From the NCBI GenBank assembly GCA_964514485.1, contig CAZEWG010000004.1:1-64000 (forward strand): a DNA stretch of 64,000 nt. Reading direction: 5' to 3'. Shown here piece after piece: positions 25,294 to 33,500 of the stretch (its first letter is position 1; each line of letters starts with the position of its first letter). The notes beneath the pieces were generated by a model that worked only from the letters and a program-made list of their open reading frames with translations, had not been told where the DNA came from and did no database searches. Origin of the DNA: JAEZAA01 sp964514485. GTDB taxonomy: Bacteria; Pseudomonadota; Gammaproteobacteria; Pseudomonadales; Oleiphilaceae. Both the position numbers and the translations under genes were made by a program.

Positions 25294-25764
25294 TCACTCG
25301 ACCGTTTCTTTATCCGGCACGGTTTGCCTGATCTCCCGACGATATTCGTTCTTGATCAGCTGGGCCAGATTGCCGATTTCTTCCGCGAGCAGATCAATGA
25401 CGTCATCCGCCGTCAAAATGCCTTTCAGGTTATTCGTGGTGTCGACAATGGGTAATCGCCGCACGCCTTTTTCCCGCATCCGTCGCAAGGTTTCAGGAAC
25501 CGGGTCGGATTCCAAGGCGGTTGTCAGATCATGGGTCATCACATCTTCAACGGCAAAGTCCTCTAACGGCAGCCCCTGCCCCATGACCCGTACGACAATG
25601 TCCCGATCGGTGACAATGCCAATGGGGCGGCGTATGCCTCCGCTCTCCTCGACAACAACCAAGTCCCCGACATGATGGATACGCATCAAGCGCACCGCAT
25701 CAGCAAGATCCTCATGGGGTTGGATACAGATGACTTCGCGATTACAGATCTCACCGACAGACAT
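25294..25764 (-). CDS. CBS-pair domain protein
   Basis: This 156-residue protein is two CBS domains. The first runs from about 7-60 (CIQPHEDLADAVRLMRIHHVGDLVVVE...RPIGIVTDRDIV) and the second from about 72-130 (LESDPVPETLRRMREKGVRRLPIVD...LKGILTADDVIDLLAEEI). Such pairs bind adenosyl ligands and sense energy charge. There is no partner enzyme domain. AAAGGGGG precedes the ATG. The gene stands alone, divergent from the GAPDH gene at 26102. Confidence 0.92.
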   Translation of the reverse strand: MSVGEICNREVICIQPHEDLADAVRLMRIHHVGDLVVVEESGGIRRPIGIVTDRDIVVRVMGQGLPLEDFAVEDVMTHDLTTALESDPVPETLRRMREKGVRRLPIVDTTNNLKGILTADDVIDLLAEEIGNLAQLIKNEYRREIRQTVPDKETVE

Positions 25765-26101
25765 ATGACGCCCCCTTTAGTTGCCTTACCTCCAATATAC
25801 TGACTCGGGCTAATCAGCCGTACTCCCTTCCGTTGACGCTAAGCCTGTATGAGTCCTGCCTTCGGCCCCGCCCTTGAATGAGATTGAAAAACTTGCAGTG
25901 TCGAGTGGTCTTTCTATGTAACGCTTACAAGAAGCGATGGGTATCGGCTCTCTTTGCAAATCGTCGGCCGGTATCTGGTAAGCCTGATCCTCGCTTTTCG
26001 TTTCGGATCGTCCGCTGCTAATTGAGTTGTCTGTATTGGAATAGACCTTGCTCCATTTCTGATCATTCGTAGACAAAGCATGCGCCGGTGGAGACAGGAG
26101 T
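25765..26101. other. Intergenic region upstream of gap, no supported gene
   Basis: This 337-base stretch lies between divergent CBS and GAPDH genes and must hold both promoters. A minus-strand frame (26139 to 25810) begins with a signal-peptide-like sequence but would overlap the GAPDH start in antisense and has no ribosome site. I left it out as a gene. GGAG lies ahead of the GAPDH ATG. Confidence 0.45.
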
Positions 26102-27097
26102 ATGAGGAAGAAAATAGCGATTAATGGTTTTGGGCGCATCGGCCGATTGGTGTTTCGTAACGCACTGGAACTTGATGAAGTGGACATCGTTGCCATCAAC
26201 GATATATCAGCGCTGGATAACCTGATCTATCTGCTCAAGTACGACTCGATCCAGGCCCGCCCCCAGGCGGACATTCGGTTGGGAGAAAACAGTATTCGTT
26301 GGAATGATCGAGAAATCCGCTTTCTTTCTGAAAAAGACCCGACACTTTTGCCCTGGCAGGCATTAGGCGTGGATACCGTGATTGAAGCCAGCGGCCGCTT
26401 TACCAGCCGCGAAGGGGCTGGCCTACATTTGCGCGCCGGCGCCCAGCATGTCGTCATCTGTGCTCCTTCCAAAGGCGCCGACATCACCGTGTGTATGGGG
26501 CTGAATCATGATCGTATCGATCGGGAGAAACACCAAATTATTTCCAATGCCTCCTGCACCACCAACTGTTTGGCCCCGGTTGCCAAGATTCTCCATGATG
26601 CCTTCGACATTGAATATGGCCTGTTAACCACCATTCATGCCGTGACTGCCTCTCAGAAAGTGGTTGACGGCGCGAGCAAAAAGTGGCGCCGTGGCCGCTC
26701 CGCATTGCTCAACATAATCCCAACCAGCACGGGAGCCGCCAAAGCAACGGGCGAGGTGTTGCCAGAACTCAAAGGTAAGCTGGATGGAATGGCCATGAGA
26801 GTACCGGTGGCCACCGGCTCTGTGGTGGATTTTGTAATCCAAACCAAACAGGATGTCTCTGTTGAGGCGATTAACCAAACACTGCGGGAGGCGGGCTCAC
26901 GCTCACCCTATAACCGCATGCTCTGGGCGTCCGATGAGGAATTGGTATCTTCCGATATCATCGGTAGCAACTACAGCTCGATCGTTGATTTAAATTCCAC
27001 CATGGCATTGGGGCGTCGTCTGGCCAAAATCATTGCCTGGTATGACAATGAATGGGGTTACTCACGCAGAGTCGCGGAATTGGCGGCCTATGTATAG
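26102..27097 (+). CDS. gapA: Glyceraldehyde-3-phosphate dehydrogenase, type I
   Basis: This 331-residue phosphorylating GAPDH has NAD site GFGRIGRL (residues 9-16), Asp34 in AINDIS (favours NAD over NADP), active-site SNASCTTNC with Cys152, and the C-terminal WYDNEWGYS. It interconverts glyceraldehyde 3-phosphate and 1,3-bisphosphoglycerate. A second, long GAPDH lies at 56948. Asp34 suggests this copy serves glycolysis and the lower Entner-Doudoroff route. No phosphoglycerate kinase gene is adjacent. Confidence 0.95.
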   Translation: MRKKIAINGFGRIGRLVFRNALELDEVDIVAINDISALDNLIYLLKYDSIQARPQADIRLGENSIRWNDREIRFLSEKDPTLLPWQALGVDTVIEASGRFTSREGAGLHLRAGAQHVVICAPSKGADITVCMGLNHDRIDREKHQIISNASCTTNCLAPVAKILHDAFDIEYGLLTTIHAVTASQKVVDGASKKWRRGRSALLNIIPTSTGAAKATGEVLPELKGKLDGMAMRVPVATGSVVDFVIQTKQDVSVEAINQTLREAGSRSPYNRMLWASDEELVSSDIIGSNYSSIVDLNSTMALGRRLAKIIAWYDNEWGYSRRVAELAAYV

Positions 27098-27119
27098 CGC
27101 CGTGGTTCCCAGGTTAAGA

Positions 27120-28028
27120 TCAGGCATCCTTTGCCCGGTAAACTGGCAAACAAGTTAGGTAGCGTTCATCTTCTGTGAGTCGCTGCGGTGTCTTTCGTCC
27201 CCGTGTGGGTTTGACGCTGGCATCGAAATCCCGAAGCATTCCAATTCTGAAATTCTCAGCCGGATTGGCGACAATAATGGGTAGGTTCCCTTCTCGCAGC
27301 CACTTCGTGCCGTCAGTCAGCAACAGATTGGCCATCGGCCGGACTTTTAAATCCCGGCGATAACGTAGTTCGGTTCCCTTGGGAAGGGCTAACACCTTGA
27401 CCATGTCTTCATTGATGGCTTCCACCCAGCGCTCAGGTTCAAAGGCGATCGGCTTTTGGTGCTGCAAGTTCCGTAAGGTATCCAGCAACTCCTCCCGGGT
27501 GACCACGCGGATGGATGACTTCCTGCCCCAGGTGAAGGTTACGGACCGCATTTCTTCGCCGTAGTACTGAATCTGCCGGGTTACCTGGAGAGTGATCAGC
27601 ATCGGAAACAGGCGGTGTACCACCTCAAAACGAGCGTTGCGATCATCAATCAGCTGTACCGTTTCAGCAAACTGCTGTTTTAACCGGTTAATTTCGGCAA
27701 CCTGAGCCTCAATGGCTCCGGTGGGGTATCCTTCCAAGGCAATCACACCGGGCAGCCGATAGACTGACTTGGTGCTCTCCCCAAACTGGCCATAAAACTC
27801 CGACAGTGAACGCACCGCCATCGCCAAGCCTTCGTTAGATTCGAATGGAACTGAACTCAGCTTTTCGTAGGGCTCGTGTTCCTCACCACTTTTCGTGCGC
27901 GGTAGCTGGAATACCCGCACCTGTCGGAGTTGGGCCTGAGATAGCAATTCCTGAAGATGGTGAATGCCCTTCTCCAGTTGCTCCATTGTTTCGCGTAGTC
28001 TAGCTGGAATATCAGTCAGCTCGGGCAT
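27120..28028 (-). CDS. tus: Tus-like replication terminus site-binding protein
   Basis: The 302-residue protein (E. coli Tus 309) aligns with Tus along its length. RVFQLPRTKSGEEHEP matches RVFSLPEVKKEDEHNP. SVYRLPGV matches AAVRLPGV. ARFEVVHRLFPMLITL matches ARFEWVHRHLPGLITL. TFTWGRK and LKVRPMA also match. F134 and H138 correspond to Phe140 and His144, which trap the flipped cytosine of Ter. E50 and K87 correspond to Glu49 and Lys89 at the helicase-blocking and DNA faces. W142 is Val. Tus arrests replication forks from one side at Ter sites. The start at the ATG at 28028 has only a weak GGGGA. The gene ends 22 bases from convergent gap. The family is best known from Enterobacterales. Confidence 0.87.
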   Translation of the reverse strand: MPELTDIPARLRETMEQLEKGIHHLQELLSQAQLRQVRVFQLPRTKSGEEHEPYEKLSSVPFESNEGLAMAVRSLSEFYGQFGESTKSVYRLPGVIALEGYPTGAIEAQVAEINRLKQQFAETVQLIDDRNARFEVVHRLFPMLITLQVTRQIQYYGEEMRSVTFTWGRKSSIRVVTREELLDTLRNLQHQKPIAFEPERWVEAINEDMVKVLALPKGTELRYRRDLKVRPMANLLLTDGTKWLREGNLPIIVANPAENFRIGMLRDFDASVKPTRGRKTPQRLTEDERYLTCLPVYRAKDA

Positions 28029-28045
28029 TGCAGATCCCCACAAAT

Positions 28046-28130
28046 ATATACCATCACGTTTTGTTGATTTCACCACAAGGAGTTAACTCAAGCAAGGGTT
28101 CATCCTACCGCCTCAAGGATGATGGTATAT
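28046..28130. promoter_or_regulatory. Paired inverted TGATGGTATAT elements between tus and glsB
   Basis: ATATACCATCA (28046-28056) and TGATGGTATAT (28120-28130) are perfect 11-base inverted copies 63 bases apart. Each contains a TATAT box pointing outward, one to tus and one to glsB. Midway lies GAGTTAACTC (28080-28089), a perfect palindrome. They may be divergent -10 regions under one control, or protein sites of a Tus-type autoregulator. I found no good match to the E. coli Ter core GTTGTAAC here. Confidence 0.45.
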
Positions 28131-28321
28131 GGTCATGCAGTTTGGGCTCTCTTTTTTGTAATCTTTACACGCCTTTATCATCCCTCTTGCGCAACCTTTT
28201 GTTTTTAAAAGGTGAACGGCTGGCATGCCAATTGCTCTGATCAAACACGGAGCGTGAGATCATCAGGGCTGAGTCAGCGCTCCTTTTCGATCCTGTGAAA
28301 ATAGGCTAAGGGAGAGTAACG

Positions 28322-28594
28322 ATGATCAACTTTATCATCTGGCTAGTACTTGGGGGCGTGATCGGCTGGCTCGCCAGTATCGTCATGCGTACGGATGCCC
28401 AGCAAGGCATTTTGCTGAATATTATTGTCGGCATTGTCGGTGCCATGCTCGGAGGTATGTTGCTGTCACCAATTTTTGGTGTGGATGCCATGAGTCGGGG
28501 GAACTTTAGTCTTCCCGCTTTAGGAATCGCGTTCCTGGGGGCCGTGGTGCTTCTGGCAATCGTGAACTTATTCCGTAAAGGAAGTATTCGCTAG
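28322..28594 (+). CDS. GlsB/YeaQ/YmgE-family stress membrane protein
   Basis: This 90-residue, very hydrophobic protein has three helices and glycine-rich turns (FIIWLVLGGVIGWLASIVM, then GIVGAMLGGMLL). That is the transglycosylase-associated/GlsB pattern of stress-induced inner-membrane proteins with unknown mechanism. AAGGGAGAG precedes the ATG. It opens a stretch of envelope and oxidative stress genes (BON protein, SDR, glutathione reductase), all on the other strand. Confidence 0.9.
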   Translation: MINFIIWLVLGGVIGWLASIVMRTDAQQGILLNIIVGIVGAMLGGMLLSPIFGVDAMSRGNFSLPALGIAFLGAVVLLAIVNLFRKGSIR

Positions 28595-28616
28595 CTATTA
28601 CTCTTTTCACGGATTA

Positions 28617-28656
28617 TGAATTGGCTCACCGGGCGCGCAGCCTTCGAGCCAATTCA
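28617..28656. terminator. Hairpin between convergent glsB-like and BON genes
   Basis: Perfect 11-base arms TGAATTGGCTC (28617-28627) and GAGCCAATTCA (28646-28656) enclose an 18-base GC-rich loop. It lacks a T-run but sits between two converging stops, so it is likely the shared transcript end. Confidence 0.55.
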
Positions 28657-28669
28657 GCCATTAATCCCC

Positions 28670-29590
28670 TTAATGAGAAACACCGGAAGAGTCCTCCGCA
28701 GCTCCCCCGCTCTCGCCGCCGGCGCCTGCTTGGTCTCCTGCCCCCTGCCTGATTTCGGCGGAGCTTTGAATCTGGTTTGACTGGCCGGCCTGGCCCATTA
28801 AGCGAAGCCTGTTATCGATGTCTTTCACTCCGGTGCAGTCAGCCACGATATCTTCAGCACGGTGCTTCATCACGCGGTTGTAGACCAAGCCTTGCAGGGT
28901 GACTTTTCCTTCCGTTACCTCGACGCTAATTTCACTGGCATCTACGTACGGGTCTTCCGTTAGCCGCTCACAGATATCTTCTCTGATGCGATGATCGGCA
29001 CGTTGATACCCTTTGGGTCCCTTGCCACGATAGTTGGTAGCGCCACTTGCAGTGAAATCGGAGGCTGTCCAATCCCGATAGGCAGCCGGTCCCCTGTTGT
29101 GAGGCCTGGTGTAGTCAGGCTCTGTCCTGTATGGGTGGGGTCGTTCCGCCGTTTGGCCGTGCCAGTCACCCGCACCGTAGCCAGGATCATAAAACAGCCC
29201 CTGATCGTCAGGCCCCGTCGACTGGGTTGGCCCGCCTCTGCGCCCGGTGTATTGGGCGTTGCGGCCCCGCTGTGGGGGCTCCCGCTCCCCTGTGGGCCGA
29301 GCACGATTAGGTAGTTGCCGGCCGTAGCCTTGCTGGTAGCCACTTTCCCGATTATCCGCCATGGAGCGGGGCTGCCCACCACCGGTATAGTCAGTGCCTT
29401 GAAAGGAGGCATCCGGATATTCGTAAAACTCATCAGCGGGATAGTATTCCCCCAGGGAGCTGTCCCGCTCAATATCCGGTTCCCAGCCTTCTGCTTGATA
29501 TTTGGCGTTCTGGCCCTGGTGCCACTGGTCCAGCCGCTCCGTCCAGCGATCTCCACGCGGACCATCACGCCCAGATTCTCGTCGTGCCAT
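28670..29590 (-). CDS. BON-domain protein with long disordered N-terminus
   Basis: One BON domain lies at about 199-266 (RIREDICERLTEDPYVDASEISVEVTEGKVTLQGLV...DIDNRLRL), introduced by the common GKGPKGYQR motif. The first 190 residues are low-complexity, rich in Gly, Arg, Tyr, Gln and Pro, with several RGG and GYG stretches. The tail after 266 is Gly/Ser/Ala-rich. There is no signal peptide, so it is probably cytoplasmic, unlike OsmY or BamE-type BON proteins. AGAGGAGA precedes the ATG. It shares a direction with the SDR gene 51 bases upstream, and may be co-expressed in stress. Confidence 0.87.
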   Translation of the reverse strand: MARRESGRDGPRGDRWTERLDQWHQGQNAKYQAEGWEPDIERDSSLGEYYPADEFYEYPDASFQGTDYTGGGQPRSMADNRESGYQQGYGRQLPNRARPTGEREPPQRGRNAQYTGRRGGPTQSTGPDDQGLFYDPGYGAGDWHGQTAERPHPYRTEPDYTRPHNRGPAAYRDWTASDFTASGATNYRGKGPKGYQRADHRIREDICERLTEDPYVDASEISVEVTEGKVTLQGLVYNRVMKHRAEDIVADCTGVKDIDNRLRLMGQAGQSNQIQSSAEIRQGAGDQAGAGGESGGAAEDSSGVSH

Positions 29591-29641
29591 GTTATCTCTC
29601 CTCTTTCCCGCAATTTCCCGAGGCGGTGGATCAGGGGGCCG

Positions 29642-30514
29642 TCAGGCCGCAATAAAACCACCGCCGTTGATATGGATGAATTGTCCGGTCATATAAGAGG
29701 CGTCTTCCGATGCGAGAAACACATACGCCGGCGCCACCTCGGCAGGTTGTCCAGCACGCCCCATCAAGGTTCCGGAGCCAAAGTCGGAAATAGCATCCTT
29801 GGGGAAACTTGCCGGGATCAGCGGCGTCCAGATCGGGCCCGGAGCCACGGCATTAACCCGGATTTTGCGTTCAGCCAGGTTGGAAGCCAGTGAAAAGGTA
29901 AAGGCTTCGATGGCACCTTTAGTGGAGGCATAATCCATCAAGTGTGCGCTTCCCCGAAACCCCGTCACTGAGCCCGTATTAATGATGGCAGCGCCCTCTT
30001 TAATGTGGGGCAAGGCGGCCTGGGTCATAAAGAAGTAGCCAAAGATGTTGGTTCGGAAGGTGTTCTCCAACTGTTCCGGGGAGATCTCTTCAAGCTTTTC
30101 CTTGATATGCTGCTCAGCCGCGTTGTTGACCAGGATGTCCAGTTTGCCGTAGTGCCGGATGACATCTTCAACCGCCTGCTGACACAGGCTGGGCACCCTG
30201 ACATCGGCGCGTATCATCAAGCAATCGCGCCCTTCGTCCAACACCATCCGCCGGGTGTCGTTGGCATCTTCGTTTTCGTTCAGGTAAACAATGGCAACAT
30301 CAGCCCCTTGCCGGGCGAAGTGCACAGCCACCGCCCGCCCGATCCCCGAGTCGCCCCCGGTAATCAACGCAACTTTATCCTGCAATTTTCCACTGCCGCG
30401 ATAGTTGGACCGAATCACAATGGGCTCCGGAGTCATCTCGTGCTCATGCCCGGGTTGCTGGGCCTGAACCTGAGCTGGACGTTTCTCCTGTACTTCTTCG
30501 TATACGTCAGACAT
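29642..30514 (-). CDS. SDR-family oxidoreductase (YhdF/glucose dehydrogenase-like)
   Basis: This 290-residue classical short-chain dehydrogenase has an N-terminal tail of about 45 residues, then ALITGGDSGIGRAVA (cofactor site), NNAAEQH, a catalytic YASTKGA and the C-terminal GGGFIAA. The long tail with PGHEHEMTPEP matches the YhdF/YgcW-type stress-linked SDRs of many bacteria. The true substrate is unknown. The ATG at 30514 (MSDVYEE) sits six bases after GAGGG; a twin ATG six bases earlier is too close to that site. It is followed by the BON protein gene. Confidence 0.9.
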   Translation of the reverse strand: MSDVYEEVQEKRPAQVQAQQPGHEHEMTPEPIVIRSNYRGSGKLQDKVALITGGDSGIGRAVAVHFARQGADVAIVYLNENEDANDTRRMVLDEGRDCLMIRADVRVPSLCQQAVEDVIRHYGKLDILVNNAAEQHIKEKLEEISPEQLENTFRTNIFGYFFMTQAALPHIKEGAAIINTGSVTGFRGSAHLMDYASTKGAIEAFTFSLASNLAERKIRVNAVAPGPIWTPLIPASFPKDAISDFGSGTLMGRAGQPAEVAPAYVFLASEDASYMTGQFIHINGGGFIAA

Positions 30515-30712
30515 AGCCATCCCTCACATGCTTTTCAAACAATCCATCTGCTCTATAGTGGAGCAAGGGCTATGCCAGTGGGGCTTGATCTGAGTGGGTA
30601 AGTATCGACTGTCAGCGGGTGCTGATGGGCAAACAGCATAACGGGGAGGCGAAAAGACATCCGCCAATGATTTAGTGGGTAATTCCGGTGTTCGAGGCTG
30701 TAAGTTTTACAA

Positions 30713-30738
30713 CCGGCCCTCCTTGTTAAGAGGGCCGG
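30713..30738 (-). terminator. Hairpin downstream of gor
   Basis: Nine-base perfect GC-rich arms CCGGCCCTC (30713-30721) and GAGGGCCGG (30730-30738) with an 8-base loop lie nine bases past the gor stop. On the minus strand they are followed by TTGTAAAAC, a weak T-run. Confidence 0.6.
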
Positions 30739-30746
30739 AACATTTT

Positions 30747-32159
30747 CTAAAGCCCAGACATATGGCGTCGTGTTGGCTCTCTTAAGGTGACCAACTCTTC
30801 AGCCGCGGTGGGATGAATACCAATGGTGGTGTCAAAGGTCTGTTTGGTAGCTCCTGCCCGCAAGGCCACGGCAAACCCCTGAATCATTTCGCCAGCGTCC
30901 GGCCCAACCACATGGACGCCCACCACCCGGTCAGTGCTGTCATCCACAATCAGCTTCATGTAACTGCGCTCCTGGCGCCCGCTGACAGTGTGCTTCATGG
31001 CCCGAAAGCGAGTCTCGTAGACACGAACCGAAGGTAAAGCGGCCTGGGCTTCCTCTTCCGTCATTCCTACCGTGCCAATATTCGGCTGGCAGAACACCGC
31101 TGTGGGGATAAATTCATAGTCCAGCGGCTTGCTGCCCCCTTGAAAGAGATGCCGGACCAGAGTCATCGCCTCGGCAAGTGCAACCGGCGTCAGTTTGGGG
31201 CCTGGCGTGATATCACCCAAGGCATAAATAGACGGGATATTGCTTTGATAGAACTCGTTAACCTCGATCTCACCCGCGGCATTTAGTTTGATGCCAAGCT
31301 TTTCAAGCCCGATCTCGTGAACCAAGGGCTTGCGTCCGGTGGCATATAAAACCATCCCAGTCCGCAACTCATCCCCATTACTTAGCTCGACAACATATTG
31401 ATCAGCGCCCAACTGGCGCACGGCGACCACATCGACCTCGGTGAGAATCCCAATGCCCTTCTTCTGCATCTCTTCGGTAACAAATTCCCTGACCTGCTGG
31501 TCAAAGCCACGCAAGATCAAATCTCCCCGGTACAGCAGCCGGGTCTTGACGCCCAAGCCGTTTAAAATGCCCGCGAATTCCACCGCGATATAACCGCCCC
31601 CGACGACTACTGCGTCAGACGGCAGCCGATCCAGATAAAAGAAGTCGTCGGAGTTTTTGATCCACTCCGCACCGGGCAGATGGGGCACAAAGGGCTCGCC
31701 TCCGGTCGCCACCAGGATATGGCGGGCACGATGGGTCACGCCATTCACCGTTACCTCATGGGGGCCGGCAATGGTTGCCCGGCCTTCATAGATGCTCACC
31801 CCGGCATTCTCCAGAAGATTCCAGTAAATACCGTTCAGGCGTTTGATTTCCTGGTCTTTGTTCCGTCGCAACGTCTCCCAGTCAAACTGGATGTCGCCCA
31901 CCGGGTCCCAGCCATAGCCCCGACTATCCTCAAAGGCTTCACTGAACTGGGAGGCGTACACAAAAAGCTTTTTGGGCACACAACCAACATTCACGCAGGT
32001 GCCGCCAAAGTGGCGTGCTTCTGCTATAGCCACACGAGCGCCGGTGGCCGCGGCCATTCGGGCAGCTCTCACGCCACCAGAGCCAGCACCGATCACGAAC
32101 AGGTCGTAGTCGAACTGGGCTTCCCGCTCACTTTGTTGATTTGCTGACGGCTGATTCAC
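30747..32159 (-). CDS. gor: Glutathione-disulfide reductase
   Basis: The 470-residue flavoprotein disulfide reductase has FVIGAGSGGVRAARMAA, the redox pair in GGTCVNVGCVPKK, the NADPH domain VVVGGGYIAVEFAG and the C-terminal IHPTAAEE with the catalytic base histidine. This motif set is typical of Gor and distinct from Lpd and mercuric reductase. It regenerates glutathione from its disulfide with NADPH. I set the start at the GTG at 32159 (residue V of VNQPSANQ) because GGAGG lies nine bases ahead; an upstream frame start at 32219 has no such site. Confidence 0.95.
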   Translation of the reverse strand: MNQPSANQQSEREAQFDYDLFVIGAGSGGVRAARMAAATGARVAIAEARHFGGTCVNVGCVPKKLFVYASQFSEAFEDSRGYGWDPVGDIQFDWETLRRNKDQEIKRLNGIYWNLLENAGVSIYEGRATIAGPHEVTVNGVTHRARHILVATGGEPFVPHLPGAEWIKNSDDFFYLDRLPSDAVVVGGGYIAVEFAGILNGLGVKTRLLYRGDLILRGFDQQVREFVTEEMQKKGIGILTEVDVVAVRQLGADQYVVELSNGDELRTGMVLYATGRKPLVHEIGLEKLGIKLNAAGEIEVNEFYQSNIPSIYALGDITPGPKLTPVALAEAMTLVRHLFQGGSKPLDYEFIPTAVFCQPNIGTVGMTEEEAQAALPSVRVYETRFRAMKHTVSGRQERSYMKLIVDDSTDRVVGVHVVGPDAGEMIQGFAVALRAGATKQTFDTTIGIHPTAAEELVTLREPTRRHMSGL

Positions 32160-32260
32160 GCTAGTTCGCCTCCAAAATCTTGCACAAACAAAAACGGCCG
32201 TCTCAACGGCCGCTTCCACTGCAAAAACAGTATGCCTTAATTCATGTTATCGTTCATCGC

Positions 32261-32887
32261 TCAGATACAGGGCTTGAACAGCACGGTTTCAACCAGCTTG
32301 CCTAGCCGCACCTCGCCTACTTTTTGATAGCCCAGCGATTCATAAAACTTGAGATACCGGGAGTTTCCGGTGTCCAGTCCAATACCACAAGAACGCGGAT
32401 TCTCACGGCAGAGCCTCTCAACCGCCAACATCAACGCCCGGCCGTAGCCTTTACTTTGATGTTTGGGATGCACGCCTAACAGGGGTAATTGATGCAAAAC
32501 TCCCTTGGGCAAACAGGCCATGACGCCTTCATGGTACTCGATGAAGCGATTGGTTGAAGACAGGCCGGCCGTGAGCATCATCCGGACTCGCCAGCTAAAC
32601 TGTTCCACCAGGTTGAGTCGAATATCCGGCTGGCTGATAAAAGCTACAGCGACTAATGAGTGATCATGGACAAGCCCGATCGCCTCCTGCCCCATACTGA
32701 AATGCAGCTCAACGCCTTCGCGAATGGTGGCACGAACACGTTGGTCATAACCCGGCTTACCGGCATCAAAGAGATACTGGAAGGTCGGCTCATATCGATA
32801 TGCGTTATAGAGCAAGGATTTCGCCTCGCCCATAGAGCTTGGATCAAGGCGAACGATCGTAGGCTCAGCAACGGCAGTTTGTAGCAT
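32261..32887 (-). CDS. GNAT-family N-acetyltransferase
   Basis: This 208-residue protein has acetyl-CoA binding motif A in GVHPKHQSKGYGRALMLAVERL (around 136-157) and motif B in GIGLDTGNSRYLKFYESLGY. That pairing is typical of small-molecule or peptide acetyltransferases. GGAG lies nine bases ahead of the ATG. It follows the type II secretion genes by about 90 bases on the same strand and precedes gor. The substrate is unknown. Confidence 0.86.
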   Translation of the reverse strand: MLQTAVAEPTIVRLDPSSMGEAKSLLYNAYRYEPTFQYLFDAGKPGYDQRVRATIREGVELHFSMGQEAIGLVHDHSLVAVAFISQPDIRLNLVEQFSWRVRMMLTAGLSSTNRFIEYHEGVMACLPKGVLHQLPLLGVHPKHQSKGYGRALMLAVERLCRENPRSCGIGLDTGNSRYLKFYESLGYQKVGEVRLGKLVETVLFKPCI

Positions 32888-32978
32888 TATTGTTATCTCC
32901 GTCGGGCTGATCTACAGGCTCCTACCCTTCAACCATCCGGCAAGAACCCTGGTTAAACAAGGGCTGTAGCATCTGTCA

Positions 32979-33500
32979 TTAAATAGATAGTGTCAATCTT
33001 GCTGTCACAATGCCCGGGTTGGCGTCCCGATCAACAGCGATCTGCTCCGTCTGGATCCCATACTCCTTATTTAAGACATCCAGCCAGAGTAACATCTGGT
33101 TAAAAGAAACCTTTTCCAGCCAAACCCGAATTCGGCTGTCTCCTTCGGGCTCAAAACGACGGAGCTCGATCGAATGCTGCTTGGCCGCATTACTGACAAC
33201 CGATAACAACGACTGGCCCTGCAGACCAGTAGCCGCCGTCGGTGATGAACGGGATGCCAGTTGACGGGCAACCGGCTCGTTCTGCTTCATCCAGGCCAGT
33301 TGCGCGCTTTGCCGCTCGACATCCCGCTCGGCACGTTCCGCGTAACGTTCACTGGGCAACCAGACCAACAGATACAGGAGTACCAGCACCACCGCGATAA
33401 TCAGCAGTTTCAGCGCATTCTGGTCGCGCCCGGGCAAGCCGTAGTACCAATTCGAGGCCTTGCGATAGAGAGGCGATTGCAGGAGTTTTTCTTTAAACAT
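32979..33500 (-). CDS. gspM: Type II secretion system protein GspM
   Basis: The 173-residue bitopic membrane protein has a short cytoplasmic start and one transmembrane helix (about 30-47: ALKLLIIAVVLVLLYLLVW). A periplasmic ferredoxin-like domain follows, with helical QLAWMKQNEPVARQL and IELRRFEPEGDSRIRVWLEKVSFNQMLLWLDVLN. It anchors GspL and helps assembly-platform function. The start overlaps the gspL stop by one base. A gspN gene, which often follows, is absent: the next gene is a GNAT acetyltransferase. Confidence 0.93.
   Translation of the reverse strand: MFKEKLLQSPLYRKASNWYYGLPGRDQNALKLLIIAVVLVLLYLLVWLPSERYAERAERDVERQSAQLAWMKQNEPVARQLASRSSPTAATGLQGQSLLSVVSNAAKQHSIELRRFEPEGDSRIRVWLEKVSFNQMLLWLDVLNKEYGIQTEQIAVDRDANPGIVTARLTLSI

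Noticed and set aside
25810..26139. Minus-strand frame beginning with a signal-peptide-like segment (MRPKPLIAIFFLILLSPPAHA)
   Set aside because: Its start overlaps the GAPDH start in antisense, there is no ribosome site ahead of it, and the rest has no recognisable pattern. Left as possible but unsupported.
28153..28163. Ter-like string TTTTTGTAAT near tus
   Set aside because: Matches six of eight core bases but lacks the cytosine that E. coli Tus captures, and a match this weak is common by chance.
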